NCBI GenBank assembly: GCA_002422225.1
Contig: DITX01000018.1
Location: forward strand, 40,694 to 64,304
DNA length: 23,611 nt
Direction: 5' to 3'
DNA from: Gammaproteobacteria bacterium UBA6173
GTDB taxonomy: Bacteria > Pseudomonadota > Gammaproteobacteria > Pseudomonadales > Pseudohongiellaceae
Below, in pieces: positions 7,636 to 15,399 of the stretch. Under the pieces are notes generated by a model that was not told the origin of the DNA, did not search any database, and was given only the letters and a program-made list of their open reading frames with translations. Made by a program: the position numbers and the translations under genes. How positions within the stretch are numbered: the stretch's first letter is position 1; each line of letters opens with the position of its first letter.

Positions 7636-7718
7636 GACCTTAATCCCAAAATCCTTAACTTTTGTGTTCTGATCAAAACGTATCGCAAGATATGACGCTC
7701 GACTAAAAGGGAATCTCA

Positions 7719-9236
7719 ATGGCACCGACCACCAGAATCGTGGAACAACGGAGACGTTTGAACACCCTGTCAATTCTGGGTGTACTGGCATTGAGCTGTG
7801 TGTTTTGCACATCAATTGCCTCTGCTGATCAAACCGCCGACATACCTGACTATTCGATACAGCCAACGCCTTTAGAGCAACTGCGCGCAGAACTGACAGA
7901 AAGCCTAGAGAGCTCGGGCGCCTACGATTATGGATTGCTTGAGCCACTCAACAATCTGATTGCCGCCCTAATAGAAGACGAATCATATGTCGAGGCGAAC
8001 GCACTTATAGAGCAACAAATTCAGGTACTGCGTATTAATGACGGCTTGTTCACTCCTAGCCAGATAGAACTCGTCAAGCAGCAGCTTGGGGTATTGGCCG
8101 CCGAAAAAAACTGGGATCAGATTTTTGACAGAATGTCATACCTCACACTTGTTCTCGAGCGCAGTGAAAACATGCCCGTCACCGACCGTCTTGCGCACAT
8201 CAAGGAGCTGCGTAACTGGTCAAGGCTCTTGTTGGCAAGAGGGCCGAGATTGCAGGAGCCGAATTACCTGCTGCAACTCCAGGCACTTGAAGAAATGGCT
8301 CTGGAAGTTGCCAGATCAAGTCTGAATCCTGGCCCGGAACTTCAGCAGCTTATTTACGAACGAGCGCTGGCAGAGCTATATATCGCTTTAGGCATCGTTG
8401 CTACAACAGATACCAGTCGGCAGTTGTTAAGCCGTAGCGAAGGTATTGAAACACCGGATTATCGACGAAATCAGGTGATCACAAGCGTCAGTGACTTGGA
8501 GGCAGTCTTTGGCACACGAGCAAGCACCGTTATTGATCGATCACATCACAACGTGATGAACCGTCACCAACAAATGATCAAGTCATTAGCTGACAGCTCG
8601 GGGGGAGACGCCGACAAAGCATTGGAGGAGCTTTCGGAAACTGATCCGGAACAAGCCGCGATGATCCAAATGTTTATCGGGGATTCTGTGTTACTGAGGC
8701 AACAATATGAACTTCGAATGGGCTCCCATACCGGCCCACAAAGAGGCAGCAGTGCTGCAGGTTCTGCTGCTGGATATTACCGCACGGCATGGTCGCTGTT
8801 GTTGAAGGCGGGACATACAGAACAAGCGTTGAATGACTATTTTTCGTGCCCCACACTTTTGCCTGCAGGAAAGTTTGAAACCACACTGGCAGGTGTGCCC
8901 AAAAAATGTACAACCGAAGAGGAGACTGGCGATTTGATGTTGCCGGACGTTGCCATAATCCGCAATGGAGTGCCCGGCTTGCGATATGAGAATTTGCCGG
9001 AAACAGGGCGAATAGGCACTGCGGCAGGCACAAGGGCAACGCTGCAATTCCATGTTGGCATGAATGGGCAAGCCGACCGGATTAATATTACTGCATCGGT
9101 GCCTGATAATGCCGGCGCGAGAATTCAAGGAAAAGCAGCCTTGGAGACACTCCAATTCAGACCAGCCCTTCGCGATGGTCGCCCCATCAGGTCGGGCCCG
9201 GTAATCTTGAAACTTTTTAGCCTGGAATCAGGCTGA
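7719..9236 (+). CDS. Secreted periplasmic protein with alpha-helical repeats and a TonB-C-like C-terminus
   Basis: This is a 505-residue protein of unknown function. Residues 1-36 form a signal peptide: RRR, a hydrophobic core, then ASA before Asp37. Residues 50-300 are rich in Leu, Glu and Ala and read like helical, tetratricopeptide-like repeats (LEQLRAELTESLE, YVEANALIEQQIQVL, WDQIFDRMSYLTLVLERSE). The last 75 residues match the TonB C-terminal pattern, with an ATLQFHVGMNGQADRI strand and AALETLQFRPALRDGRPI. No membrane anchor or proline-rich linker is visible, so it is not an ordinary TonB. It is more like a secreted protein that borrowed the TonB-C fold, perhaps for contact with an outer-membrane partner; this is inference. 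AAGGGAA supplies the ribosome binding site. It converges on the CoA-transferase gene with 9 bases between stops and has no same-strand neighbours. Confidence 0.75.
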   Translation: MAPTTRIVEQRRRLNTLSILGVLALSCVFCTSIASADQTADIPDYSIQPTPLEQLRAELTESLESSGAYDYGLLEPLNNLIAALIEDESYVEANALIEQQIQVLRINDGLFTPSQIELVKQQLGVLAAEKNWDQIFDRMSYLTLVLERSENMPVTDRLAHIKELRNWSRLLLARGPRLQEPNYLLQLQALEEMALEVARSSLNPGPELQQLIYERALAELYIALGIVATTDTSRQLLSRSEGIETPDYRRNQVITSVSDLEAVFGTRASTVIDRSHHNVMNRHQQMIKSLADSSGGDADKALEELSETDPEQAAMIQMFIGDSVLLRQQYELRMGSHTGPQRGSSAAGSAAGYYRTAWSLLLKAGHTEQALNDYFSCPTLLPAGKFETTLAGVPKKCTTEEETGDLMLPDVAIIRNGVPGLRYENLPETGRIGTAAGTRATLQFHVGMNGQADRINITASVPDNAGARIQGKAALETLQFRPALRDGRPIRSGPVILKLFSLESG

Positions 9237-9245
9237 ACCGGAGCC

Positions 9246-10451
9246 CTAGCCTAAACGTTGAAGTGGCACGACACCACTGTCAGACAGGTGTTTGATGTGC
9301 TCAGGCTCAAAGCCAGCAGCGGTGAGTATCTCCACCGTGTGCTCTGCAAATTTGGGCGGTAAGCTTCTGATGGAACCAGGCGTTCTTGAAAATTTGATCG
9401 GGATGCCCGTCATTTTGTACCAACCCTTTTTCACAATCATTTCTCTATGCAGCGTGTGCGGATGAGCAACAACCTGAGCAGTGTTGTAGATCGGCCCAGA
9501 CGGTAGACCGGCAGCCAGTAACCTCTCAGCAAACTCAGCGCCATCAATTTTCACCAGATACGATTCAAGCTCAGCCTTAAGCGGCTCGCGATGTTTGACT
9601 CTGTCAGCATTGCTCAGAAATCTGGCATCCCGGATCAGTTCCGGTGCACCCAGCTCGCTGCACAACTTTACAAACGCCCGGTTGTTGCCTGCGCCTATAA
9701 AAATATCGACAGTTCGGGTTCTGAATGTTTCATAAGGACTGATGTTAGGATGAGCATTGCCGGTTGCAACCGGGATATTACCAGTCATGTTGTAGTTAAC
9801 AACATGTGGATGCATCAGCGAGACCGCGCAATCAAAAAGCGTCATATCAATATACTGACCCGCCCCGGACTTCTCTCGCTCATATAAGGCCATCAACAGC
9901 GCGACTGCAGCATACAGACCTGTGCCCATATCCACCATGGCAACCCCCAGTCTGGTCGGCTCGCCCCCGCGCTCTCCATTGACACTGAACCATCCTGCCA
10001 TCGCTTGCACAATTGCGTCATATCCCGGATACCCACCCAATGGGCCGTCACTGCCGAAACCGCTGATCCTGCAATGGATCAAGCGCGGGAAACGGTGTTG
10101 CAAAACCTCGTGATAACCTAGGCCCCATTTTTCCATGGTGCCTGGTTTGTAGTTTTCGATGAGCAGATCCGCATCTTCCAACAATCGAAACAAAACATCA
10201 CGCCCCTCACTGCAAGTCAAATCCAGAGACATGCCTCGTTTGTTTCGGTTTACACCGATAAAGTACGCAGCATCTCCTTCATGAAAAGGAGGCCCCCAAT
10301 CTCGAACCTCATCGCCTTGAGGGGGTTCAATCTTGATAACGTTGGCTCCGTGATCGGCGAGTACCTGTGTACAGTAGGGGCCGCCCAGCACACGCGTGAG
10401 ATCAACTATTTTTAAACCTGTCAGGGCACTGTTTTCGATTTTATTGGTCAT
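9246..10451 (-). CDS. CaiB/BaiF-type (class III) CoA-transferase
   Basis: This 401-residue enzyme moves CoA between a carboxylic acid and an acyl-CoA donor. The N-terminal LKIVDLTRVLGGPYCTQVLADHGANVIKIE block is diagnostic for the family, cited here in two parts: LTRVLGGPYC and ADHGANVIKIE. The conserved aspartate that forms the acyl-enzyme anhydride lies in GYPGYDA (Asp145). The later TRLGVAMVDMGTG segment is also typical. The frame is open to ATG 10463, but the second ATG at 10451 has a GGAAG ribosome binding site 5 bases upstream and a more usual N-terminus. Its 5' end overlaps the 3' end of ubiC by 11 bases, so the two are likely co-transcribed. Substrate specificity cannot be read from sequence; succinyl-CoA or formyl-CoA-type donors are common in the family. 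Confidence 0.9.
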   Translation of the reverse strand: MTNKIENSALTGLKIVDLTRVLGGPYCTQVLADHGANVIKIEPPQGDEVRDWGPPFHEGDAAYFIGVNRNKRGMSLDLTCSEGRDVLFRLLEDADLLIENYKPGTMEKWGLGYHEVLQHRFPRLIHCRISGFGSDGPLGGYPGYDAIVQAMAGWFSVNGERGGEPTRLGVAMVDMGTGLYAAVALLMALYEREKSGAGQYIDMTLFDCAVSLMHPHVVNYNMTGNIPVATGNAHPNISPYETFRTRTVDIFIGAGNNRAFVKLCSELGAPELIRDARFLSNADRVKHREPLKAELESYLVKIDGAEFAERLLAAGLPSGPIYNTAQVVAHPHTLHREMIVKKGWYKMTGIPIKFSRTPGSIRSLPPKFAEHTVEILTAAGFEPEHIKHLSDSGVVPLQRLG

Positions 10452-11004
10452 GTGAGCTTCCATTTTTAAACGTTAACTGCGTGCGTGCGATTAATTCCGG
10501 CAAAAAAAACTCCGCAACCAACAACGACTTGTTATCCAGAAAAAACAAAGAGCGTCGCCCCCAACAGCCGTCATATTGGCAAATCTCTGTATCGCCCCGT
10601 CTTAGTCCACGTTGCTTGAACAGGAACCCTCCCAAGGGTTTATTTCCAAGATGAATCAACCGCCTGTTAGCGCCACACAGGGTTGTTATCGGTATCAATG
10701 AATGCGCTGCCACCCAGTTTTCGCCGTGGCCACCGAGCAGCACCCGCCTTGACCACATCAGTATTTTTTGTGGCCCTGCCTGGGATAAACCTGATCCAGG
10801 CACGCTTCTGTAAACCCAGCCTTCTGATAACACACGAACAAAAAAAGTCCCGTCACTGATGGACTGAAGTTTTTTGGTCAAAGAACCGGGCGCCAGCAAC
10901 CAATGTGCAAATTGGGCATCGGGCTTGGGGAAATGCTGTTTTATATGTCGCCAGTTTGCTGGCGCGTCAGCATCCGAACTTTTTAAGTGACTCTCTCTAA
11001 GCAC
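10441..11004 (-). CDS. ubiC: Chorismate lyase (UbiC)
   Basis: Chorismate pyruvate-lyase converts chorismate to 4-hydroxybenzoate and pyruvate, the first committed step of ubiquinone synthesis, in the cytoplasm. The 187-residue product shows the family's landmarks in order: HWLLAPGSLTKKLQ near residues 34-47, VRVLSEGW, the middle RRLIHLGNKPLGGFLF, and the signature CWGRRSLFFLDNKSLLVAEFFLP with its catalytic Arg and Glu. Length is slightly above the E. coli enzyme (165), owing to the N-terminus. The start is GTG at 11004, the only common start after an in-frame stop, and its ribosome binding site is poor, so a start a few codons inside cannot be excluded. ubiA, its usual partner, is not adjacent; instead a CaiB-type CoA-transferase overlaps its end by 11 bases. 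Confidence 0.88.
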   Translation of the reverse strand: MLRESHLKSSDADAPANWRHIKQHFPKPDAQFAHWLLAPGSLTKKLQSISDGTFFVRVLSEGWVYRSVPGSGLSQAGPQKILMWSRRVLLGGHGENWVAAHSLIPITTLCGANRRLIHLGNKPLGGFLFKQRGLRRGDTEICQYDGCWGRRSLFFLDNKSLLVAEFFLPELIARTQLTFKNGSSHDQ

Positions 11005-11058
11005 TGGAGCGCCTGCCTGTATCAGTAATTCTCAACTACGTTATACAGCGATAATCTT

Positions 11059-11099
11059 AAAAAAAACTCCCTGTTAGCATAAAGCCAACAGGGAGTTTT
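11059..11099 (-). terminator. Intrinsic terminator of the ompA-like gene
   Basis: A perfect 13-base-pair stem (11063-11075 with 11087-11099, core CTCCCTGTT/AACAGGGAG) has an 11-base loop that can extend the stem across one mismatch. In the minus direction it is followed by a run of eight A residues on the plus strand, so a T-rich tail on the transcript. It begins 21 bases after the OmpA-family stop codon. Confidence 0.92.
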
Positions 11100-11120
11100 G
11101 GTTTGCGTTGCTTTAACTGA

Positions 11121-12176
11121 TCAATTGCGCAGTTGTGGTCTTTGCATGGTGGCTGTCATCGAGCCTACAACACGACGATTCTGCGCTCGGCCTTCTGCAC
11201 TTGCGTTGCTGGTAACCGGACGAGACTCACCATAACCAACTGATGTGACTCGTGCAGCGCTGACACCAAAGCGCTCAATCAGCACCTGACGAACAGCAGC
11301 AGCGCGACGCTCTGACAAGCTCTGGTTGTAGGCGTCAGTGCCGGCACTGTCGGTATGACCTTCAACCACAGCAACAACGCTTTCGTTTGCCGTCAGGAAA
11401 TCAGCAACACGACGGATGTCTTCAAAGAACTCTGGCTTTACAACTGACTGATCAAAATCGAACTGCACAGTCAGGTCTATACGCGCCACTTCATTCATCA
11501 TGATCGGGCAACCACGCGCATCTACTGCATAGTTACGTGGTGTGTCTGGGCAAGCATCACGGCTATCTGGCACGCCATCACCATCAGCGTCAGCCACGGC
11601 CGCTACAGCAGGTGCTGGAGCGGGAGCCGCTGCAGACGGCTCTACTCTTGTGGCAGGCGCTGCAGAACCAAGGTGGAAAACCATACCGGTTTCGATTCCC
11701 AAGTCAAACGTACGATCAGCGATTCCGTAAAAAGTACGAGCAGCAGTTCGCCATTCAGCAATGTCATTGAGTCTGTAGCTGAATCCGGCACCGACATTCA
11801 GAGTGGTATCTTTGCCTGCATTCAAGTCAGCATCACCAAGTCCGCCCACAAAATAAGGGGACAGTGTGCCAATTTGGTTGTCAAATTTATAGAGCAAATC
11901 CAGACGGATCGACCGCAAGCGATCACGACCAGTCAAGGTATTCATGCTGATACGGCTATAGGTCAGCTCGGTCGACAGATTTTCTGACAAACCGTAACCA
12001 ATACCTAAATTGTAACCAGTTTCATCACGGGATTGACGATCACTGTCAAAATCCATCCATTGAACACCAGGGGCTATATAAAAACGGCCTTCGTCCGCGC
12101 TGGCTGTAGTGACGGCAAATCCAGCCGCGCCGATTGCCATTGCTAAAGACAGTGCTTTGAAAGTTTTACGATCCAT
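11121..12176 (-). CDS. OmpA/OprF-family outer-membrane protein
   Basis: This is a 351-residue outer-membrane protein. Residues 1-27 form a signal peptide ending ASA before Asp28. Residues 30-170 form an eight-stranded beta-barrel-like part (GYGLSENLSTELTYSRIS, RLDLLYKFDN, SPYFVGGLGDAD, final GMVFHLG). A proline/alanine linker (180-192) is followed by a thrombospondin type 3 calcium-binding segment (DADGDGVPDSRDACPD, 196-211) with a likely disulfide between Cys209 and Cys223. Residues 230-340 form the OmpA_C peptidoglycan-binding domain with GHTDSAGTDAYN, LSERRA and GYGESRPV. This is the OprF layout. It tethers the outer membrane to the cell wall and may form a minor porin. A GAGGAG ribosome binding site precedes the ATG. 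It is a single-gene unit with its own promoter and terminator. Confidence 0.9.
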   Translation of the reverse strand: MDRKTFKALSLAMAIGAAGFAVTTASADEGRFYIAPGVQWMDFDSDRQSRDETGYNLGIGYGLSENLSTELTYSRISMNTLTGRDRLRSIRLDLLYKFDNQIGTLSPYFVGGLGDADLNAGKDTTLNVGAGFSYRLNDIAEWRTAARTFYGIADRTFDLGIETGMVFHLGSAAPATRVEPSAAAPAPAPAVAAVADADGDGVPDSRDACPDTPRNYAVDARGCPIMMNEVARIDLTVQFDFDQSVVKPEFFEDIRRVADFLTANESVVAVVEGHTDSAGTDAYNQSLSERRAAAVRQVLIERFGVSAARVTSVGYGESRPVTSNASAEGRAQNRRVVGSMTATMQRPQLRN

Positions 12177-12253
12177 GGTATCTCCTCACGTCAGGCCTCA
12201 TTGACCGATGACGTTCTTCAGGTTTATTGCGTTGTGTGGGTTTCGCGGGCGGA

Positions 12254-12281
12254 ATTATACCCTAATATTACAAAAGGCAAA
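12254..12281 (-). promoter_or_regulatory. Promoter of the ompA-like gene
   Basis: On the minus strand a perfect TATAAT (12259-12254) stands 16 bases after TTTGCC (12281-12276), a weaker -35. Transcription would start near 12247, giving a leader of about 70 bases before the ATG at 12176. A long leader before an outer-membrane protein gene is a common target for small-RNA control, which is not shown here. Confidence 0.55.
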
Positions 12282-12370
12282 CGCGTTAAACGCTGCTGGC
12301 CTGTGATTGCAGGCACAGAGCAGAAAAAATCCTTATTCAGTCTCAACCCCGTCTGATTTGCGTTAAAAAA

Positions 12371-12404
12371 TTGTCATCAAAATGTAATATTGCATTGATT
12401 TAAT
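12371..12404 (+). promoter_or_regulatory. Pho box and -10 element of phoB
   Basis: TTGTCAT (12371-12377), CAAA, then ATGTAAT (12382-12388) form an 18-base PhoB site (two 7-base repeats with a 4-base spacer). Ten bases later TTTAAT (12399-12404) is a -10 element with five of six matches. This repeats the E. coli phoA geometry, in which PhoB stands in for the -35. It predicts autoregulation of phoB. Confidence 0.8.
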
Positions 12405-12453
12405 ACAGCTCAGCTTGAATTTCATCGGCTTGCATGCAAACAGGATTGACGGA

Positions 12454-13167
12454 ATGACGCCGGAACCAAACATTTTAATCGTAGATGATGAAGCTGCCAT
12501 TCGCGACATGATCGGTATCGCGCTTGATACTGCCGGATTCAGAAGCACTACCGCTTCGACTGCCCTCGATGCTCATGTCAACATTATAGACCAACGCCCT
12601 GACCTGGTTTTGCTGGACTGGATGCTTCCGGGCGGCAGCGGAATAGAGCTGGCTCGCCGCCTGAAACGGGATGAATTGACTGCCAGCATACCTATCATCA
12701 TGTTGACAGCCAAAACCAGTGAGGACAACAAAGTTCAGGGGCTGGACGTGGGTGTAGATGATTATGTGACAAAACCATTCTCTCCAAGGGAACTGGTGGC
12801 GCGCATCAAGGCAGTATTGCGCCGGAGCACTGGAAACCTTAAAGACAAACCGATCAGGGTATTTGATCTCGAGATGGACCCTGCCAGCCACCGAGTGATG
12901 GTAGAAGACCGCCCCGTAGAAATGGGACCTACCGAGTATCGATTGCTAAACTTTTTTATGACCCACCCGGAAAAAGTATATTCAAGAGACCATATTCAGG
13001 ATCAGGTGTGGGGCGCCAATGTGTATCTGGAGGAGCGCACGGTAGATGTTCATATTGGCAGGTTGCGCAAAGCCCTGAGCTCTGCATCAAAGACCGGCAT
13101 TAACTACTCAGCTCTCATCCAAACAGTTCGGGGCGCTGGTTATCGGTTTTCTACCCGACACGATTAG
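12454..13167 (+). CDS. phoB: Phosphate regulon response regulator PhoB
   Basis: PhoB is the DNA-binding response regulator of phosphate starvation. This 237-residue protein has a receiver domain (residues 5-125) with acidic pocket Asp11, Asp12 and Glu13, phosphoacceptor Asp55 (in LVLLDWMLPGGSG), Thr85 and Lys107 (TKPFSP). It also has an OmpR-type winged-helix domain (about 140-235) with the recognition segment RTVDVHIGRLRKAL and end GAGYRFSTR. It closely follows the E. coli protein (229 residues). A TTG start at 12415 would add 13 residues; I chose ATG 12454, which matches homologues, has a purine-rich site upstream and sits about 40 bases after the predicted transcription start. It is 110 bases upstream of phoR. 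Confidence 0.95.
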   Translation: MTPEPNILIVDDEAAIRDMIGIALDTAGFRSTTASTALDAHVNIIDQRPDLVLLDWMLPGGSGIELARRLKRDELTASIPIIMLTAKTSEDNKVQGLDVGVDDYVTKPFSPRELVARIKAVLRRSTGNLKDKPIRVFDLEMDPASHRVMVEDRPVEMGPTEYRLLNFFMTHPEKVYSRDHIQDQVWGANVYLEERTVDVHIGRLRKALSSASKTGINYSALIQTVRGAGYRFSTRHD

Positions 13168-13185
13168 TAATACAAATCCCGACGA

Positions 13186-13217
13186 ATGTGCACCCGCGAT
13201 GACTGGTGAGTGCACAT
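13186..13217 (+). other. Hairpin in the phoB-phoR gap
   Basis: ATGTGCAC (13186-13193) and GTGCACAT (13210-13217) form an 8-base-pair stem with a 16-base loop, followed by CCTTTTCGTT. The T-run is short, so complete termination is unlikely. It could moderate phoR expression relative to phoB or stabilise the phoB mRNA. Confidence 0.45.
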
Positions 13218-13277
13218 CCTTTTCGTTATAGTCTGCTAATTCGTTGTTCTACTGGTTAATGTTCAAAGGCTCAAAGC

Positions 13278-14624
13278 TTGTTCTCAAATTGGCATGATGC
13301 AATCAAGCGATTGCTAATTTCATTTTTTGTATTGCTATTGGCTGGATGGCTGATTGGTGAGCCCGCGCTCGTGGTCCTCGCTGGCACCTTGGGTTATCTG
13401 GTTTACCATCTCAGACAATTGCGCAAACTCTACAACTGGCTGCGCGATACCGATTTTTCGGAACCCTCCCCCCCCCCTGAGAGCAAAGGCATATGGGGAT
13501 ACATTTTTGATGGCATATATCTATTACAGCGCAGAGAACGCCAAGCGCTGCTAGAACTTAAAAGCATCATTGATAAGGCCCAGGAATCAACTGCCGCCCT
13601 TGAACTTGCGGTTGTGATGATCAATAACCGAGGAGGACTAGAATGGTGGAATCCTGCCGCGGAACAACTTATTGGCCTGCAAACCCCAAAGGACAAAAAC
13701 CAACTTGTTATTAACCTGATCAGAGAACCCGCGTTTATTGATTACTTCAACAAAGCCAAATTTAACAGACCTCTTAAGCTAAATTCTCCTTCTAATCCGA
13801 CCAATATGCTGGAGTTTCAAATTACCACTTTTGGCGAAGGCGAGCGCCTGATGCTGGTTCGAGATATTTCGCAGCTTCATCGTTTGGAAATGATGAGAAA
13901 GGATTTTGTGGGTAATGTGTCACATGAATTGCGCACACCGATCACGGTCATTACCGGTTACCTTGAGACTATGCTTGACGACAAACAGAATTTACCGACA
14001 CGATGGATTAAACCGATTGAACAAATGGCACAGCAATCTCATCGAATGGAGAACATCATCAGAGATTTGTTGACCCTGTCTCAATTGGAAACTCGAGCCA
14101 GTTCAAAGCAGCAAAGCGCAATTCAGCTTTGCTCGCTGCTCAGAGAGGTCAAACAAGACGCTGAGCAGGTTTTTGCAGACAAAGAACACCTTATCACGCT
14201 GGATTGTAAGGATGACATTTATGTAAATGGCAATCTGAGCGAGCTTTACAGTGCCATCTCAAATCTGGTTTTAAACGCTGCCAAGTATACCCAGGCTCAC
14301 GGTTCGATCGATCTAAAGGTGGAAAAAGGCACCAATAGTCTTTCGATAACAGTCAACGACAACGGCCCAGGGATCGCCCCACAGCACATTCCAAGACTGA
14401 CAGAACGATTCTACCGGGTAGATGAGAGCAGGTCTGCTGATACGGGTGGAACAGGGTTAGGGCTGGCAATCGTTAAACATGTGCTTGCGAGGCACAATGG
14501 GAAGTTGGAGATCAGCAGTCAACCGGGAAAAGGCAGCCAATTTACTTGCCTGTTACCTGTTGAGCGACTCGTGGAACCGCCAAGAGTTACAGATACCATG
14601 CCAAAGCCTGGTACTCAGGGATAA
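13278..14624 (+). CDS. phoR: Phosphate regulon sensor histidine kinase PhoR
   Basis: This is the 448-residue membrane sensor kinase that phosphorylates PhoB when phosphate is scarce. Two short transmembrane helices (about residues 10-27 and 29-46) give no periplasmic domain, as in E. coli. A PAS domain follows (about 105-200, LAVVMINNRGGLEWWN). The HisKA block has His216 in VSHELRTP. The ATPase domain shows NLVLNAAKYT, DNGPGIAP, ERFYRVD and GGTGLGLAIV. The start is TTG at 13278; a stop lies in-frame upstream and the N-terminus FSNWHDAIKR matches PhoR of Pseudomonas type, recalled by memory. A C10 homopolymer at 13468-13477 encodes part of the SPPPE linker before the PAS domain. The frame is intact in this copy. 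The gene converges on phoU. Confidence 0.93.
   Translation: MFSNWHDAIKRLLISFFVLLLAGWLIGEPALVVLAGTLGYLVYHLRQLRKLYNWLRDTDFSEPSPPPESKGIWGYIFDGIYLLQRRERQALLELKSIIDKAQESTAALELAVVMINNRGGLEWWNPAAEQLIGLQTPKDKNQLVINLIREPAFIDYFNKAKFNRPLKLNSPSNPTNMLEFQITTFGEGERLMLVRDISQLHRLEMMRKDFVGNVSHELRTPITVITGYLETMLDDKQNLPTRWIKPIEQMAQQSHRMENIIRDLLTLSQLETRASSKQQSAIQLCSLLREVKQDAEQVFADKEHLITLDCKDDIYVNGNLSELYSAISNLVLNAAKYTQAHGSIDLKVEKGTNSLSITVNDNGPGIAPQHIPRLTERFYRVDESRSADTGGTGLGLAIVKHVLARHNGKLEISSQPGKGSQFTCLLPVERLVEPPRVTDTMPKPGTQG
13468..13477 (+). repeat. Poly-C tract (C10) inside phoR
   Basis: Ten uninterrupted C residues fall in the codons TCC CCC CCC CCT for Ser-Pro-Pro-Pro between the membrane helices and the PAS domain. 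Homopolymer tracts of this length are prone to slipped-strand changes; a gain or loss of one base would frameshift phoR soon after its membrane anchor. Confidence 0.9.
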
Positions 14625-14650
14625 AAAAAGAGTAGTTGGGCTTACTCTTT
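14623..14650 (-). terminator. Intrinsic terminator of phoU, between convergent phoR and phoU
   Basis: On the minus strand AAAGAGTA (14650-14643) pairs with TACTCTTT (14634-14627), an 8-base-pair stem with an 8-base loop, followed by further T residues (plus-strand A run down to 14623). It overlaps the phoU stop codon. In the plus direction, for phoR, the stem is present but the tail after it is ACCAG, so it is probably less efficient there. Confidence 0.7.
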
Positions 14651-15370
14651 ACCAGACTTCACCTGCTTTTCCATACTAGACAAGCCTGCATGCCTGACAT
14701 CACGCCCCATCACCATATACACAACGTGTTCAGCAATGTTCTTGGCATGATCACCAGCACGCTCTAACGAGCGCAGTGCCCAGATCACATTCAAAACGCG
14801 AGTAATGCTGCGAGGATCCTCTATCATATAGGTGATCATTTCACGCATTGCACTGGCATACTCCATATCTACGTTCACGTCTTCTTTTGCAACCGAGAGA
14901 GCAGCATCCTCGTCGTAACGCGCAAAAGCATCCAACGCCATATTTATCATATGTCGCACACGCTCACCTATGTGGCGAATCTCAATATACCCTTTAGACG
15001 AATCGCCTTGACTGGTAAGTTCAACTGCCAATCGAGCAATTTTGGCCGCCTCATCACCAATCCGTTCCAGATCATTTACTGCTTTGATGATCCCCAACAC
15101 AAGGCGGAGATCGCTGGCTGCAGGCTGGCGACGAGCAAGAATACGATGACACGCCTCATCGATACTCAGTTCCATTGCATTGACAGCAACATCGTTCTCT
15201 CGCACAGCGCTGCCGAGTTCACTGTCGGCAAAGATGAGTGCAGCAATTGCATCATTCATCTGCTTTTCAACCAGCCCACCCATTTCAAGCAGACTGCTTT
15301 TAATTTCCTCGAGTTCAATATTGAATTGCTGGGAAATGTGATGACTGTGAACACCTGCATCAGTTTTCAT
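14642..15370 (-). CDS. phoU: Phosphate signalling protein PhoU
   Basis: PhoU links the Pst phosphate transporter to PhoR and keeps the pathway off in high phosphate. The 242-residue protein shows two PhoU-type helical repeats, each with metal-binding motifs: NDLERIGDEAAKIA (near residue 110) and RSLERAGDHAKNIAEH (near residue 210). The N-terminal HHISQQFNIELEEIKSSLLEMG is typical. The ATG at 15370 is preceded by GAGGA. It stands alone on the minus strand: its usual pstSCAB partners are not in the window. It converges on phoR with a 17-base gap and diverges from ppk1, and a PhoB site sits directly upstream of it. Confidence 0.95.
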   Translation of the reverse strand: MKTDAGVHSHHISQQFNIELEEIKSSLLEMGGLVEKQMNDAIAALIFADSELGSAVRENDVAVNAMELSIDEACHRILARRQPAASDLRLVLGIIKAVNDLERIGDEAAKIARLAVELTSQGDSSKGYIEIRHIGERVRHMINMALDAFARYDEDAALSVAKEDVNVDMEYASAMREMITYMIEDPRSITRVLNVIWALRSLERAGDHAKNIAEHVVYMVMGRDVRHAGLSSMEKQVKSGKE

Positions 15371-15399
15371 AATTGGAGAATCCTCAAAAAGGTAGCACT

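Larger units (their letters stand above)
7237..7718. other. 482-base non-coding divergent region between the aminotransferase and the TonB-C-like gene
   Basis: This is the longest stretch without a long gene. Reading toward the aminotransferase (minus strand) it holds a promoter (7556-7528), a 40-codon leader ORF (7493-7371), a GC-rich segment and a strong intrinsic terminator (7336-7299). Reading the other way it holds a -10-like TATACT at 7630-7635 and the ribosome binding site of the gene at 7719. The GC-rich core at about 7400-7460 contrasts with the AT-rich flanks. I see no tRNA or known riboswitch in it. Confidence 0.7.

Noticed and set aside
8674..9155. Minus-strand open frames opposite the TonB-C-like gene
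   Set aside because: These are shadows of a gene with a signal peptide and recognisable domain; no family features in their translations.
9219..9234. Hairpin AGCCTG/CAGGCT at the end of the TonB-C-like gene as a terminator
   Set aside because: The stem is only 6 base pairs and no T-run follows it in either direction.
12415..12453. N-terminal extension of PhoB from a TTG
   Set aside because: The TTG lies only about 4 bases after the predicted transcription start, lacks a ribosome binding site, and the extra 13 residues are absent in PhoB proteins.
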